The notes under the pieces: model-generated
The model's input: the letters and a program-made list of their open reading frames with translations, nothing else
Databases searched by the model: none
Told to the model about the DNA's origin: nothing
DNA from: Methylomonas sp. LL1
GTDB lineage: Bacteria; Pseudomonadota; Gammaproteobacteria; Methylococcales; Methylomonadaceae
Direction: 5' to 3'
Length of the DNA: 64,000 bases
Assembly: GCF_015711015.1 (NCBI RefSeq)
Contig: NZ_CP064653.1
Span: 620,001-684,000 of the forward strand
Part shown: piece by piece, positions 18,377 through 29,200 of the stretch
How the letters are laid out: each line of letters begins with the position of its first letter
How positions within the stretch are numbered: the first letter of the stretch is position 1
Program-made: the position numbers and the translations under genes

Positions 18377-19959
18377 TGACAACAGAAAAATATGGAAATG
18401 ATGATTTGGCTGTTGTGCTCCAACGGTTTCCATCGGGAAGAGAGAATGATAATGTTGGAACCGATAATCCAGCTATTCATATTTATGGAAGACGGTTTTA
18501 TAAAGATCAGACACCCATTGAGTATTTGGCGGAGTTTTTATTGGTATTTGCATCGCCAAAGCAAGAAAATGGTGAAGGATGTTATCAGTTTGCCAATGTT
18601 CCATGTTATTGGCCGGAAGATAGACTTGCACTAAAACTATTTTCTTTTTTCCCATCTTCTAAATTAGAAACTAGACACCCTGTGCATCGTCAATCTTATC
18701 TTGATGCTATCGATGCGGTTAAAGAAAGAGTTAATGGCAACAAAGAAGATAAGGAAGAGGCTGTTCGTTTAATTCAAAGTTTGTTTAATGGTTTCGTTGG
18801 TGTAGCTAAAAATCGAACTTGGGTTACCTATAGTTTTCTGCCTGCTTCAACAGCGTTTCTATCGCGCGAAGTTAATTGGGAGCATGTCAAAGCCCTGAGG
18901 GGCGCCCAAGGTCAAGTAACTGATTGGGAGTCATCAAAAGTTTACTTTGCTGATAATTTAAGAAATTTTATGGGAAGAGGTGGTGAGTTACTATATTTGC
19001 AAATAGTAAATTTTTTAGCACAAACAAACTCTCCTGATATTAATAGAATGTTGGAGGTCGAAGAATATCAGCATTTGAGACATAAACTGAATAATATTGA
19101 CTCAAATTTATCTAGTGGTTTGCGAGGGTTGTTAGAAGAATTTGGAGGGCAATTAGGGGGCTTAGTTAATTTAATAGAGAACACATTAGAGAGCTATAAA
19201 ATAAATTCTGAGCTAAAGTCATCAAGTCTCGGTTGGGTTCCGGCAATTAGTAAGACGGAAGGTGCATTATTCGCATTGGAAATGGATAATATTTGTTCGT
19301 CAAGACTTGGTTTGCTAGATAAGCTCGAGCTATTGAAAACGCTATGCTGTATGCAGGTTTTAAGGAGTCTTTGTTTTCAGGCGCGTAGACTCGATAACTC
19401 AGAGAAAACTACAGCGGGATTTATTGGGAATTATGTGTGGATAGTAACAGATTCAGAATCTAAGCCTGGGACGCCAATTCGTCAAATGGCACAAGACTCA
19501 TTTAATCGCATAGATGCCATGTTATATAGAGTATTGAGAATCCCTAATTTATTTAAAGGTAACTTTCAGCCAACGGAAAAAGATTTAAAAAATGGAGATG
19601 ATAATGTTTTTAGACATTTTAGAAAGTTTACCAAAGAAATTGGGTTAGTCATTCCACAAAAAGGCAGCGGACAGCGTTTTACTCTTCATCAGGGGTTATT
19701 AAGATTTTTAGTTGCGACTCTTATTTGTCCAGGAGAAAGAATACGGCTGAATCATTTTTATCAAAGGGTGTTTGCTCATTATGGTATCGCATTAGGGCGA
19801 GAACAACTTGCCGTCGCTCTTAACTGGTGTGGTAACGAAGTGGATGCGGAAAGCTATTCAATCACTGCAAATACCACTTGGATAGAGGAAGCTCTTCAAC
19901 AAGGCGGTTTTCTTGTTGAATTATCAGATGCCGTGTCAATGGTTAAAAATCCTGGATAA
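18376..19959 (+). CDS. DndG/DptG-like restriction protein
   Basis: A 527-aa protein without catalytic motifs that I can name. It is placed as DndG/DptG (the middle component of DndFGH-type phosphorothioation restriction) mainly by its position between an F-like ATPase and an H-like motor protein, and by its fitting size. Recognisable segments are the N-terminal IHIYGRRFYKDQTPIEYLAEFLL (near 32-54), which is conserved-looking, and a helical middle with GLRGLLEEFGGQLGGLVNLI. No signal peptide. It starts inside the stop of the preceding gene (TAATG) and ends 18 bp before the next, so subunits are likely made in stoichiometric amounts. Confidence 0.6.
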   Translation: MTTEKYGNDDLAVVLQRFPSGRENDNVGTDNPAIHIYGRRFYKDQTPIEYLAEFLLVFASPKQENGEGCYQFANVPCYWPEDRLALKLFSFFPSSKLETRHPVHRQSYLDAIDAVKERVNGNKEDKEEAVRLIQSLFNGFVGVAKNRTWVTYSFLPASTAFLSREVNWEHVKALRGAQGQVTDWESSKVYFADNLRNFMGRGGELLYLQIVNFLAQTNSPDINRMLEVEEYQHLRHKLNNIDSNLSSGLRGLLEEFGGQLGGLVNLIENTLESYKINSELKSSSLGWVPAISKTEGALFALEMDNICSSRLGLLDKLELLKTLCCMQVLRSLCFQARRLDNSEKTTAGFIGNYVWIVTDSESKPGTPIRQMAQDSFNRIDAMLYRVLRIPNLFKGNFQPTEKDLKNGDDNVFRHFRKFTKEIGLVIPQKGSGQRFTLHQGLLRFLVATLICPGERIRLNHFYQRVFAHYGIALGREQLAVALNWCGNEVDAESYSITANTTWIEEALQQGGFLVELSDAVSMVKNPG

Positions 19960-19977
19960 ACCTAAAAGGAAGTCTTT

Positions 19978-22900
19978 ATGAATCTTTTTACCCAAACTCT
20001 GAAAGCCCATTTAATCGAGGAATGGGAGCGGGCAATGAGCTCGCCAGATAGCGAGAAGAAAGCAATATTTATTGTTGAGAGTCTTGACCCCGATAACACA
20101 ATTGAACTTTTTTCTGCTCTCGAGGATTTTCGTTTAAAAAGTCAGCTGAATAAACAACTAGAGTGCCATTTTAAGGTGGCAAAAAATCTCTGGCTTGAAT
20201 GGTGTAAACGTCAAGGTGAAGATAGTTTGCGTAAGAAAATGGCAGCGAAAGGCTCCATTGATGCAAACGGTAATTTGAAATGGGTGGACCAAGATGATCG
20301 ATTGACTAAATGGCGGAACGAACCCATTTCAGCGGATGTCGACGGTTTGGTAGTTGTATTGCTAGGCTTCAACCATGCTTCGGATCAAGGTGGTTTAGCC
20401 GATTTCCATATGGTTGACGAGAATCGTGTTTGGAATCAATTAGGGCAAAGTTTTATTCCGTGGATTCGGCAAGTCAATGAAGAGCTAGCCTTAGATGGGG
20501 CCGAGCCAGAAATAGAAAATTTCGACAGCATATTACATCAACTATTTAAAGTCCGTCCTCGCTTATTAGTTAAATTAGCAGAATTTTTTGAACAAAAGAT
20601 TTATAGACGGCGGCAGGATTTTGGTTCTATTAAAGATGTTATTGAGCAATTTTATAAATCCTTAGCATTTTGGGATATCCCGCCTTTATTAAATGTAGGT
20701 AATTCTAAAAAGTCTGCCAATTTGATTAAGGAAGCCGATGCCTTTATTTCACACCAAAAGTTTAAGAGTGCGTCAGATCAAAAGAAAGCTTGGAGCAAAC
20801 TAGAAAACGCTTTTGCTGATGAACATGAACCATTGGAAGTTCCAGAAGTTTTGTCTGTGAATCCGCTATATGAAAATGTAGATGATTTCAAAAGAACTTT
20901 GCATGACTTTATTTTCAAAGCACATGCCGAAGCTAAATCAAAGTTGTTGCAAACCGATTTACTTCCGGTATTAAAAGCATTGAAGCTACGTGTAACGGAA
21001 AAAAAAGAACGAGAAAAAGTTCAACGTTTGAATGGCTTCAGTACAGAGATCATGTTAGATGCCGTATGGCAAACCTTGCTTGAATTTGAATCACAATGTA
21101 GTGGCCGCCCTTTAGCTGATGTCATAAAAGAAATTCAAATCATAATAGATCGATTCAATCACGATTTAGATGCGGATGGCTTAGCTGAAGAACTTTTGTA
21201 TGGTTGCTTAGGCGGTTTATCGGAATGGTTCGATGGCATCGATCTGCGTTTCCCTATCGATGAAGATCAGGCACTTCAATTGCGCGATCAATGGAAATGT
21301 CTTGTGCCAATCAGCTTAGACATGGGAAATGTGACCTATGGGACTGGCAGATCACGTCCTCATATTTCTTTCAAAATCATGTTTATTACGACTGAAGATT
21401 TTGAAAATTTTAAACCTCGCGTTTTCCAATGGGCGTTTGGGCCTACGCATCCAGAGCGGGTTCAATACGATTGCGCTAAATCAGCTTTAGAGCGATGGGA
21501 GTCGGTCGCTACAACAACTGACGTTATGTTGCCAGCGTTTAGTATGCCAGAAGTCATCATGACGGCACTTTATTTTGCTGCGGATGCGGAAGAAGCTAAT
21601 CGTTTGGTGAGTCAAGCTTTGTCTGAAATTAAGATGACAAATCTGATCGATAAAATCGATATGTCAATAGTTGATAAATCGCTGTTGGATGGATTGAGGG
21701 AGTTAAGTTCGGCTTATTTTAACTGGTTACAGTATTTTGCTCAGAACGGCTATTTCTCAGCGATGCGAGGGCACTTTATCGCCGTACAAAGAGCTTATGA
21801 GGGTTTTGCCAAGCAAGTTTTGGACAAAAGCATTGCTGGCAGCGAAGAACTATTGCGTTGTTTTTACAAGGCATTTTTGCTCATTGACGAAGGCGTCAAT
21901 CCTAATGATGGATTTTTGAGATCGGCTATTGTTTGGGGAATTAGTCCACCTGTTTTGGAGCTTACTCAGGCTAGGTTTCGTTTTTTATGTGATAGTTTTC
22001 CAGAAGTTATCGGGCAACATTTGATCAACCGAAATGGGAAAAGCGCCTTTGATCGCTTGCTCAACTTGATTGAAATTCATCGCCCATTAGCCGGTTTAGT
22101 TATTGATGAGCAGAGAACTCTATCTGCGAAAATAAAATCATTTGGCTTGTTGCATTATTTGGGAACGCCTCCTTCAACGGAAAAGAGCTTAGCCGTACAA
22201 ACATTATTGCGCGATGAAGAAAACGATGATGATGAGAACATCGCTGATGTAGTAAAGCCCACGGAAGAGAGTTCGGTCGTTGTTCGGGTTTTGTCCGATT
22301 ACCAGTCGCTTTATCCTTTTGCCGAGGATGGTTTGCGTGTTCTGGCTGTTCATGTCGAAGAGCTTGCAACGATTTTGTCCGGGGTAGACCGGTTCTTACG
22401 CACTTATCTGAAGCGTAGCTCTGAAGAGTGGCCGCCGTTTCATTGTGAAGTGATGGTGTATTCCACTTCGTCGTCACCTCTATCCATAGAAAGTCGATTG
22501 GCATCTTGGCGACATCAATTAATGGAGGATTATCGCGAACAAGGGCGTTTTGTCATCATTTCGGTTGCTCATCATTTTGCACCAACCCCCGAAAAAATGG
22601 TGAAACTACTCAAGGATGAAATCCGGCAATACGATATTGCTTTTCTGTTTCGGTTTTTATCTAGCAAACTGACAGGAGATGCGGAAACCGCACCACCGTT
22701 TGAATTTGATTTCAATGCCAATAATTTGGGCCAATTTCCAATCTGTGAGTACCCAAGACCCATTCAACAGGGAGAGCAGTTTAAGCGTAAAAGCCTTTTG
22801 AGTAATCGCCGGCTTCGCATTCAGACTCATCACGCGGACTTGTCTGCTCGCTTGCGTCATCCACAAAACCCGGAAGGTGAACATTTGATCTTTGGTCAAA

Positions 22901-25308
22901 TTGATTATCAGCCTTGGTTGGAAGTCGTGGAAGCTATGCACCAAAAAGCACAATGGGTGGCTTGTATCGATCCCTTTGTAGATAAACATTTACTCGCGAA
23001 TAGCGATAGAAACGGCGAACGGAAAATTGTCGGATTTACCTCTGGTTTGGGCGCCTATGGCGAATTGAATTTGTCGATTTCAACCGAGCAGGACACACTT
23101 AGGCAATTGACTGCTATGGTCGAAAATCATTTGATTGGCCTATTGCCGTTTCAGTCAGGTGGAAATTTTGAAGGAGTGGCAGCTCGCATCGTAAATAAGG
23201 CAGAAGAGGTCATCGGCTTGTCTTCTTTGCGAGCAGTAGTAGGGCAAGGAGAGAAAATAAGAGAAGTTATAGGCTTCGCCGCTATTCGCAGTGTATTGTC
23301 GGAACCGGCGAATGCTGTCATGACACAGTTATTACCCGTCGATTCATTGCAACACTGGTTTTCGGGTAGTGAAGTGACTCATCGTCCTGATCTTCTGCAA
23401 TTGTCGTTGATATTGCGTGAAAACGACATCCCTTTGATTCAAGCAGTATTAATTGAGTGTAAGTTTGCTCAACAAAATGAAAGCCACCTGCTAAAGGCCT
23501 GTGATCAAGTCCAAGATGGCCTCAGTCATTTAACGCAGTTGTTAACGCCTAATCGTTGCGATATTCGGAGAGTGACATTCGACCGTCGTTATTGGTGGGC
23601 TCAACTCCAAAGATCCATTACTTCGCGGTCAATTGTTTCGATGCCGAAACAACAGCAAGAAAAGTTGGATCAGGCATTAGAGCAATTAGCGGAAGGATAT
23701 TATGAAATTCGTTGGCAGGGCGCAATCTTTACCTTTTGGACGGATGATCCGAGGAAGAATGCATCAATAGAAAATATAACCTTGTCTCCAGGAGTTGTTT
23801 CAGCGCCTTATCAAGTTCCCGTCAGCGCAATGATTCGCCATGTTTCTTTTGGTCATCAGGGATTGATGGATATTTTCGATGCTAATGGGGAAATCAAAGA
23901 GAAACTTGAATTAGTGAATTATCCTATCTCTGTTAGGCCTGCAGTGAAGCAATCTAGTGGATTTGCTTATTTAACTGCCGATATTTCAGGAACAGAAGAA
24001 AAAACATCCGAAACGATACAGTTGCCTTTTGATGAAATTGCTGTGCAGCAAGAAATAGTTGAAGAAAGTATAAAAATTGATGTTGAGAAAGAAGTTTCTA
24101 CTAATGAAAACGATTTGAAAGATGTCGAATCAGTAAGAGTTACTAAACCAGACGAAAAAACATTGTCAGTGGAGTTTTCATATAGTCAGCCACCAGAAAA
24201 ACTCTTAATTGGTAATAAGAGCAATGGTGAACCAGTCTATTGGCATTATGGACATCCTCAGTTGGCTAATAGACACATGCTGTTATTTGGAACATCTGGT
24301 TCGGGCAAAACCTATGGTATCCAATGTTTGCTGGCTGAAATGGCAAAAGAACGCATGCGTTCATTAATTATTGACTACACGGATGGCTTTTTACCAAATC
24401 AAGTTGAGTCTCGTTTTCGTGAAGTAACCAATCCCCAAAATCATTTTGTAATAACTGACAAACTACCATTAAATCCCTTTAGAAGGCAGCAACAATTAAT
24501 TGATCCTTCCATACCAGCGATAGAAGAAAATTCTTATCAAGTCGCCGCAAGGGTAACAAGTATTTTTACTTCTGTTTATGGCTCGATGGGTGATCAACAA
24601 ACTTCAGCTTTAGTTCGGGTGTTAGAGCAAGGAATAGAAGAGAATCCGCAATTCAGTTTAAATGAAGTAATCGATAGACTAAGGCAAGATGGTCAACATG
24701 GTGAGTCTTTGGCAAACAAATTAGAACCGTTTATAAAATCAAGCCCCTTCCGTGAACAAAGTAATTCAGCGTGGAGCGAGATGCTAGTTTCAAAAGATAA
24801 TTGGGTTCACGTGCTTCAGCTTAAAGGGTTATCACGAGAGATTCAAAAATTAGTTACTGAGTTTGCCCTATGGGATCTTTGGGATTATGTGTGTAATACA
24901 GGCAATAAGAATAGACCGATTCCTGTTGTCCTAGACGAAATACAAAACTTGGATCATCGAAGTGATTCGCCAATCGATAAAATGCTAAGAGAGGGACGTA
25001 AATTCGGTTTATCGTTAATGTTAGCGACACAAACAACCAGCCAGTTTGATCAAGAGCAACGTGATCGATTATTTCAGGCTGGCCATAAACTTTTCTTCAA
25101 GCCAGCAAATACGGAAATTCACCGGTTCGCTGACTTACTCAGTGTGGCGACCGGAATTTCTAAGTCTGAGTGGGGAGAAAGATTAGCGAAGTTGCAAAAA
25201 GGACAGTGTTGGTCGCTTGGTCCTGTGTTGAGTTCAAGCGGCGTATTAAGAGAAAAGCCTGAATTGGTTTCGGTAACATCATTGGAAAACAGAGATTTCG
25301 GAGTTTAA
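19978..25308 (+). CDS. DndH/DptH-like restriction protein with HerA/FtsK-type motor
   Basis: A 1776-aa protein, the size typical of DndH/DptH. The first 1400 residues have no named domain; a part near 1000-1260 (WVACIDPFVDK, LILRENDIPLIQAVLIECKFAQQN) resembles a DNA-end or PD-(D/E)xK-like region with an E-C-K motif, but this is only suggestive. The C-terminal 350 residues form a HerA/FtsK-like translocase: Walker A GTSGSGKT near 1438-1445, SLIIDYTDGF, Walker B PVVLDEIQNL near 1647-1656, then GRKFGLSLMLATQTTSQF. It should be the DNA-handling engine that damages unmodified foreign DNA together with the F- and G-like proteins. RBS AAAAGGAAG precedes it. Confidence 0.75.
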   Translation: MNLFTQTLKAHLIEEWERAMSSPDSEKKAIFIVESLDPDNTIELFSALEDFRLKSQLNKQLECHFKVAKNLWLEWCKRQGEDSLRKKMAAKGSIDANGNLKWVDQDDRLTKWRNEPISADVDGLVVVLLGFNHASDQGGLADFHMVDENRVWNQLGQSFIPWIRQVNEELALDGAEPEIENFDSILHQLFKVRPRLLVKLAEFFEQKIYRRRQDFGSIKDVIEQFYKSLAFWDIPPLLNVGNSKKSANLIKEADAFISHQKFKSASDQKKAWSKLENAFADEHEPLEVPEVLSVNPLYENVDDFKRTLHDFIFKAHAEAKSKLLQTDLLPVLKALKLRVTEKKEREKVQRLNGFSTEIMLDAVWQTLLEFESQCSGRPLADVIKEIQIIIDRFNHDLDADGLAEELLYGCLGGLSEWFDGIDLRFPIDEDQALQLRDQWKCLVPISLDMGNVTYGTGRSRPHISFKIMFITTEDFENFKPRVFQWAFGPTHPERVQYDCAKSALERWESVATTTDVMLPAFSMPEVIMTALYFAADAEEANRLVSQALSEIKMTNLIDKIDMSIVDKSLLDGLRELSSAYFNWLQYFAQNGYFSAMRGHFIAVQRAYEGFAKQVLDKSIAGSEELLRCFYKAFLLIDEGVNPNDGFLRSAIVWGISPPVLELTQARFRFLCDSFPEVIGQHLINRNGKSAFDRLLNLIEIHRPLAGLVIDEQRTLSAKIKSFGLLHYLGTPPSTEKSLAVQTLLRDEENDDDENIADVVKPTEESSVVVRVLSDYQSLYPFAEDGLRVLAVHVEELATILSGVDRFLRTYLKRSSEEWPPFHCEVMVYSTSSSPLSIESRLASWRHQLMEDYREQGRFVIISVAHHFAPTPEKMVKLLKDEIRQYDIAFLFRFLSSKLTGDAETAPPFEFDFNANNLGQFPICEYPRPIQQGEQFKRKSLLSNRRLRIQTHHADLSARLRHPQNPEGEHLIFGQIDYQPWLEVVEAMHQKAQWVACIDPFVDKHLLANSDRNGERKIVGFTSGLGAYGELNLSISTEQDTLRQLTAMVENHLIGLLPFQSGGNFEGVAARIVNKAEEVIGLSSLRAVVGQGEKIREVIGFAAIRSVLSEPANAVMTQLLPVDSLQHWFSGSEVTHRPDLLQLSLILRENDIPLIQAVLIECKFAQQNESHLLKACDQVQDGLSHLTQLLTPNRCDIRRVTFDRRYWWAQLQRSITSRSIVSMPKQQQEKLDQALEQLAEGYYEIRWQGAIFTFWTDDPRKNASIENITLSPGVVSAPYQVPVSAMIRHVSFGHQGLMDIFDANGEIKEKLELVNYPISVRPAVKQSSGFAYLTADISGTEEKTSETIQLPFDEIAVQQEIVEESIKIDVEKEVSTNENDLKDVESVRVTKPDEKTLSVEFSYSQPPEKLLIGNKSNGEPVYWHYGHPQLANRHMLLFGTSGSGKTYGIQCLLAEMAKERMRSLIIDYTDGFLPNQVESRFREVTNPQNHFVITDKLPLNPFRRQQQLIDPSIPAIEENSYQVAARVTSIFTSVYGSMGDQQTSALVRVLEQGIEENPQFSLNEVIDRLRQDGQHGESLANKLEPFIKSSPFREQSNSAWSEMLVSKDNWVHVLQLKGLSREIQKLVTEFALWDLWDYVCNTGNKNRPIPVVLDEIQNLDHRSDSPIDKMLREGRKFGLSLMLATQTTSQFDQEQRDRLFQAGHKLFFKPANTEIHRFADLLSVATGISKSEWGERLAKLQKGQCWSLGPVLSSSGVLREKPELVSVTSLENRDFGV

Positions 25309-25311
25309 TGA

Positions 25312-26187
25312 ATGGAGCTCAATAAAACAGATGTCTTTGGTTTACCGCTTAATTTTCCGCAAACTTTTTTGCCAGAGCGACGCTTGTTAGCACAATTATT
25401 AACTTTTGCGCAAAAAGGAGGCTCTGGGGACAAGGTTTCCATTGGGGCTGAGACAGGCATTCCAACAGGGAAAAGCACAGGAAAGGTTGAACCGATGATT
25501 TACTACGCACGTGGCATGGGATTGATCACGGTCAACAAGACATCAAGCCATTGGCAGCTTGGCTTGACGTCGCTAGGGAGCATCGTATTGCAGGAAGACC
25601 CTTTCCTTAGCGAACCCCAGACTCTATGGTTGCTGCATTTAATGCTATCTCGCAGATTTACTTTGTCTTCTCCCGCATCGGGTGTTGCGGATGCTTGGTT
25701 TGCTTTATTTGCGGAAGGTGGGTTTCGGCTTGGCTCCCGTTTTACTCAGGCCAGTTTTCTCAATTTTTTAATTGATCGGCATGGCGAAAAAAGTTATTTG
25801 AAGTCTCTTGCCGGAGTCGTCATTCGAAGCTATCTTGAAGACAGTTGTTTGGGGCATATTGATGTTTTGCAGTCAACCGAGGATGAATTTTTTATCAGGC
25901 AATCTGCGCCGTTAGAAACGTCTTTTTTCCCTTTCTATGCGACTTTTCTTTATTTGGTTTGGGATGAATTGTTTATTTCTGAAAACCAAATCTCCTTAGA
26001 TCATTTTTCTCAGGAAACTCGTTGTTTTTCAGTGATGGCCTGGGATGATGCAATGGTTGCGCGTTGGTTAGATTGGATGGCCGACAAAGGTATTATCCAA
26101 GTAGATCGATATACCGGCACGCCTATGTTACTCCGCTTACAAGAAACGAATCAGGTGGTTAGTAATAGTTATAGCGAACTGATTTGA
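25312..26187 (+). CDS. Second, divergent DUF4007-like protein (B')
   Basis: A 291-aa protein that aligns in outline with the SspB-like protein of the same operon. Shared elements are an opening FLPERRLLAQLL, a GKSTGKVEPMIYYARGMGLI segment where SspB has GVGKNMVNAIKYWLRA, and LTSLGSIVLQEDPFLSEPQTLWLLHLML where SspB has DPYLEDEATLWLIHWQL. The rest is divergent, so it is a distant paralogue. It begins 3 bp after the H-like gene and is followed by another giant ATPase, repeating the B-C gene pair. A role in target recognition or nicking for the restriction arm is inferred; it is not part of any architecture I know well. Confidence 0.65.
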   Translation: MELNKTDVFGLPLNFPQTFLPERRLLAQLLTFAQKGGSGDKVSIGAETGIPTGKSTGKVEPMIYYARGMGLITVNKTSSHWQLGLTSLGSIVLQEDPFLSEPQTLWLLHLMLSRRFTLSSPASGVADAWFALFAEGGFRLGSRFTQASFLNFLIDRHGEKSYLKSLAGVVIRSYLEDSCLGHIDVLQSTEDEFFIRQSAPLETSFFPFYATFLYLVWDELFISENQISLDHFSQETRCFSVMAWDDAMVARWLDWMADKGIIQVDRYTGTPMLLRLQETNQVVSNSYSELI

Positions 26188-26203
26188 ACAAGGATAAGGA
26201 ATA

Positions 26204-29200
26204 ATGGTTAAGAAAATTGGAGAAGTGATTAGTTTTCATAAGGAAAACTTTTTTGAAGGTGCTGTTCAATTACGTTGGATTGAAGACCGTCCTTCGCAAG
26301 CGCAAAGTGCTGCTGAAGCCTTTGTTTTTCATGGACCGAGATACCACGGTGCTGGTGACGCGGAAAGTGAAGGTATTGTAGGTGGTTATCCTCTTACGGA
26401 CAGCGCTAGTTTTGTTAGTGACCTACTTGAATCATTACATGTCGGTTTACGTGGAGAAGACGTTAATCCATATTGGTTGGTAGTTGCAGGATATGGTTCT
26501 GGTAAATCGCATTTAGCATTAACCTGTGCAACGCTTTTAGCCAACCCGCAAAGTAGTTTATCTAATAAAATTGTTGAGCATATTTCGCAAGCTGATGAAA
26601 GTATAGGCCAGATTGTACAGAATGATTTAGCTCAGTTAGAGAAGCCTGTATTAGTTTTAACACTCGATGGCATGGCAGGGTTTCACCTTGGGAATGCGCT
26701 AAGCCAAGCCGTATTGACTCAACTTAGTCGCTACGGTGTCGATTCTGGTGCTATTCGAGCTTTATCACCAAGATTCCAATCTGCAGAACAATTTGTCGAG
26801 CGAAATTTTGCTTTTCGAAGTGAAAGTTTCGCAAAACTCTTACCTGGTAAAAGCCAGGAAGAGATATGTGCCCGTTTACGCGAGAATGATGAGGCTGTTT
26901 ATAGCGAAGTCGATGCGATCTATACAGAAGCAAATGGGGCTCCTATACCGGTAGTTGGACAAGAGTCAGCTCAAGAATTAATTAACACGCTGAGTGAAAT
27001 CTATTGTGGTCCTGATGGCGCTTTCTCAGGCGTAGTTATTCTATTTGATGAATTCGGCCGTTATTTGGAATATGTAGCCGAGAAACCTTTGTTGGCGGGT
27101 GATGCGGCCTTGCAGCAAATTTTCCAAGGTGTTCAGGATAACAGCAGCAAAATTCGTTTTATCGGATTTATACAATACGAATTAAAAGCCTATTTAAAGC
27201 GATTCGGTAGTGCCGATCTAAGGCAATTGCAGCGTTATATCACTCGTTTCGACTCAGCACAGAAATGGTATTTATCTACAAATCTGGAAACGATTTTTGC
27301 TCATATGATTGGCAAAGATCAAACCGCATTATCTCAGGTTTGGATGGATACAGGAGCTGATCGCTTATGTCATGAGACATGGCAAAAAATGAGTAATGCT
27401 TTGCCGGAATATAGCCAATTTCCAGTTTGGAGTGATTCAGAGCGTTTTAATCAAGTCATCGCTCAAGGCTGTTGGCCATTGCATCCGTTAGCGACGTGGT
27501 TTTTGACTAGACAACGGGATGTAGTGCAATCTCGTTCGGCTATGACGTTTATTAACGAGATGATCGAACGTGTTGCATCGGAGGATGCGTCAAGTGAGGG
27601 ACGATTACGACAGATCAGTGCTGCAGAATTGATTTTGAGTAGCGTGCTACCTGAAATGATCGCGGCAGAGCATCAAACGGGTAGTACTGTCGCAGAAACT
27701 TTACAGTTGCTGTTAGAAAAATTCTCTTCGCACCTAAGTGTTCATCAGCGCCAAGTGTTAGCAGGCGTAGCTGTGCTCGAAAAGATGCGTATTGGTAAAC
27801 AAAGCCAAGAGAATATGGATCTTTTGTTGTGTGAAGCGACTGCTCTTACGTTAGGGAGAGTGTCGGAGGCTTTAAAAACTTTAAGTCAAGATCTAGGTGC
27901 TATCGAATGGAATCGTGATCTAGGGCAATATGAGTTGATCGCTGACGCCTCTACTCGTGGTCAGTTTCAACAATGGTTACGAAAACAACAAGGCTACCTT
28001 TCAGCTGATGCCATTCGCGATTTGTTTGTAAGACGTGGGGCCGCCGACGCTGAATTAGGCGATATAGCCACTGATTTCGCATTACAGCATGATATTTCAA
28101 CGCAAGATTGGCATTTTGAGGCTCAATTTGCTCATAGCCATATTCTAGAAAAAGTTCTTTCTCGCGTATTTCAAGAATGGGAGCAAGCGATTTTACCTTC
28201 CGATGCAAAAGGTAAGGTCGTATATGTTTACATCCATGTCAATGAAGATATTTCTGAGATCGAAAGTCAAATTGAAAGCATTTTTTCTGCGGAGCTTAAA
28301 CGGATCGACTATCAAGTTGCTCCAATCTGGGTAATAGGTTTGTCAGATAATGATGGAAGTTTGGGGGAGCATATTGGACGTCTTCATCTCTTTGATGAAC
28401 GGATGACAGCTGAAGAACGCGAGCGTTTTCGACGTTTCGTGCCAGAAGAAACTGGGCGCAGTCGTCTAGCTCTTAAAGATTGTGCTCAAGAAGCCATAAA
28501 AAAACGTTTATTCTGGATTGCAGGTTTTCAAGATATTCCTGCTGGGCGCTTGAAGCAGATCGGAAACGAGATTTTTAGCACAGTTTATCCTCAGGTACCG
28601 CCTTTCCCATTTGACGGATTTGCAACTTCAGCTGGTGGAGGGGCTGCTGACTGCGCACAATTGATTCGGAATCTGGTTGCGCATCAAGTAGACGGAATTT
28701 GGTTACAGGCTCAGCCAAAGCGCTTGCAAAATCGTGTGAGTTCTCTGTTGGTTCACAGTTGGAAAGCATTTCATACAAATGGCAAATTGACATCTCCTAT
28801 TGAACCGGGACTTAAAGCGATTTTTGCATTATTGGAGAAAAACCACCAAGAATATCCAAAACGTACACTTTGGGACTCGTTTAAACAGCTTATAGCTCCG
28901 CCGTATGGTATGAATGCGGCCTCGGCTGGTTTGCTTCTAGGATTGGTAATAGGAGGAATCACTCCGCCACGCCGAATAGAACGTAACGGGGAAATGATTG
29001 CTTCAAGTGATTGGATTAATGAGGCGTTCCCGGCTCAAAAGGGTAAGCATTTTCTCGAGAAAACGTTGCTTGAAAAAAGTACTTTGAGATTTTTGTCTGA
29101 GGATTCCGAAAGTAGATGGCGTAGTTTACTGAATCGTTGGGAATTAGCTCAAAGTTACCAGGATATTGTCGATATAGCGCAAGAAGCAGCTCAAACCAAG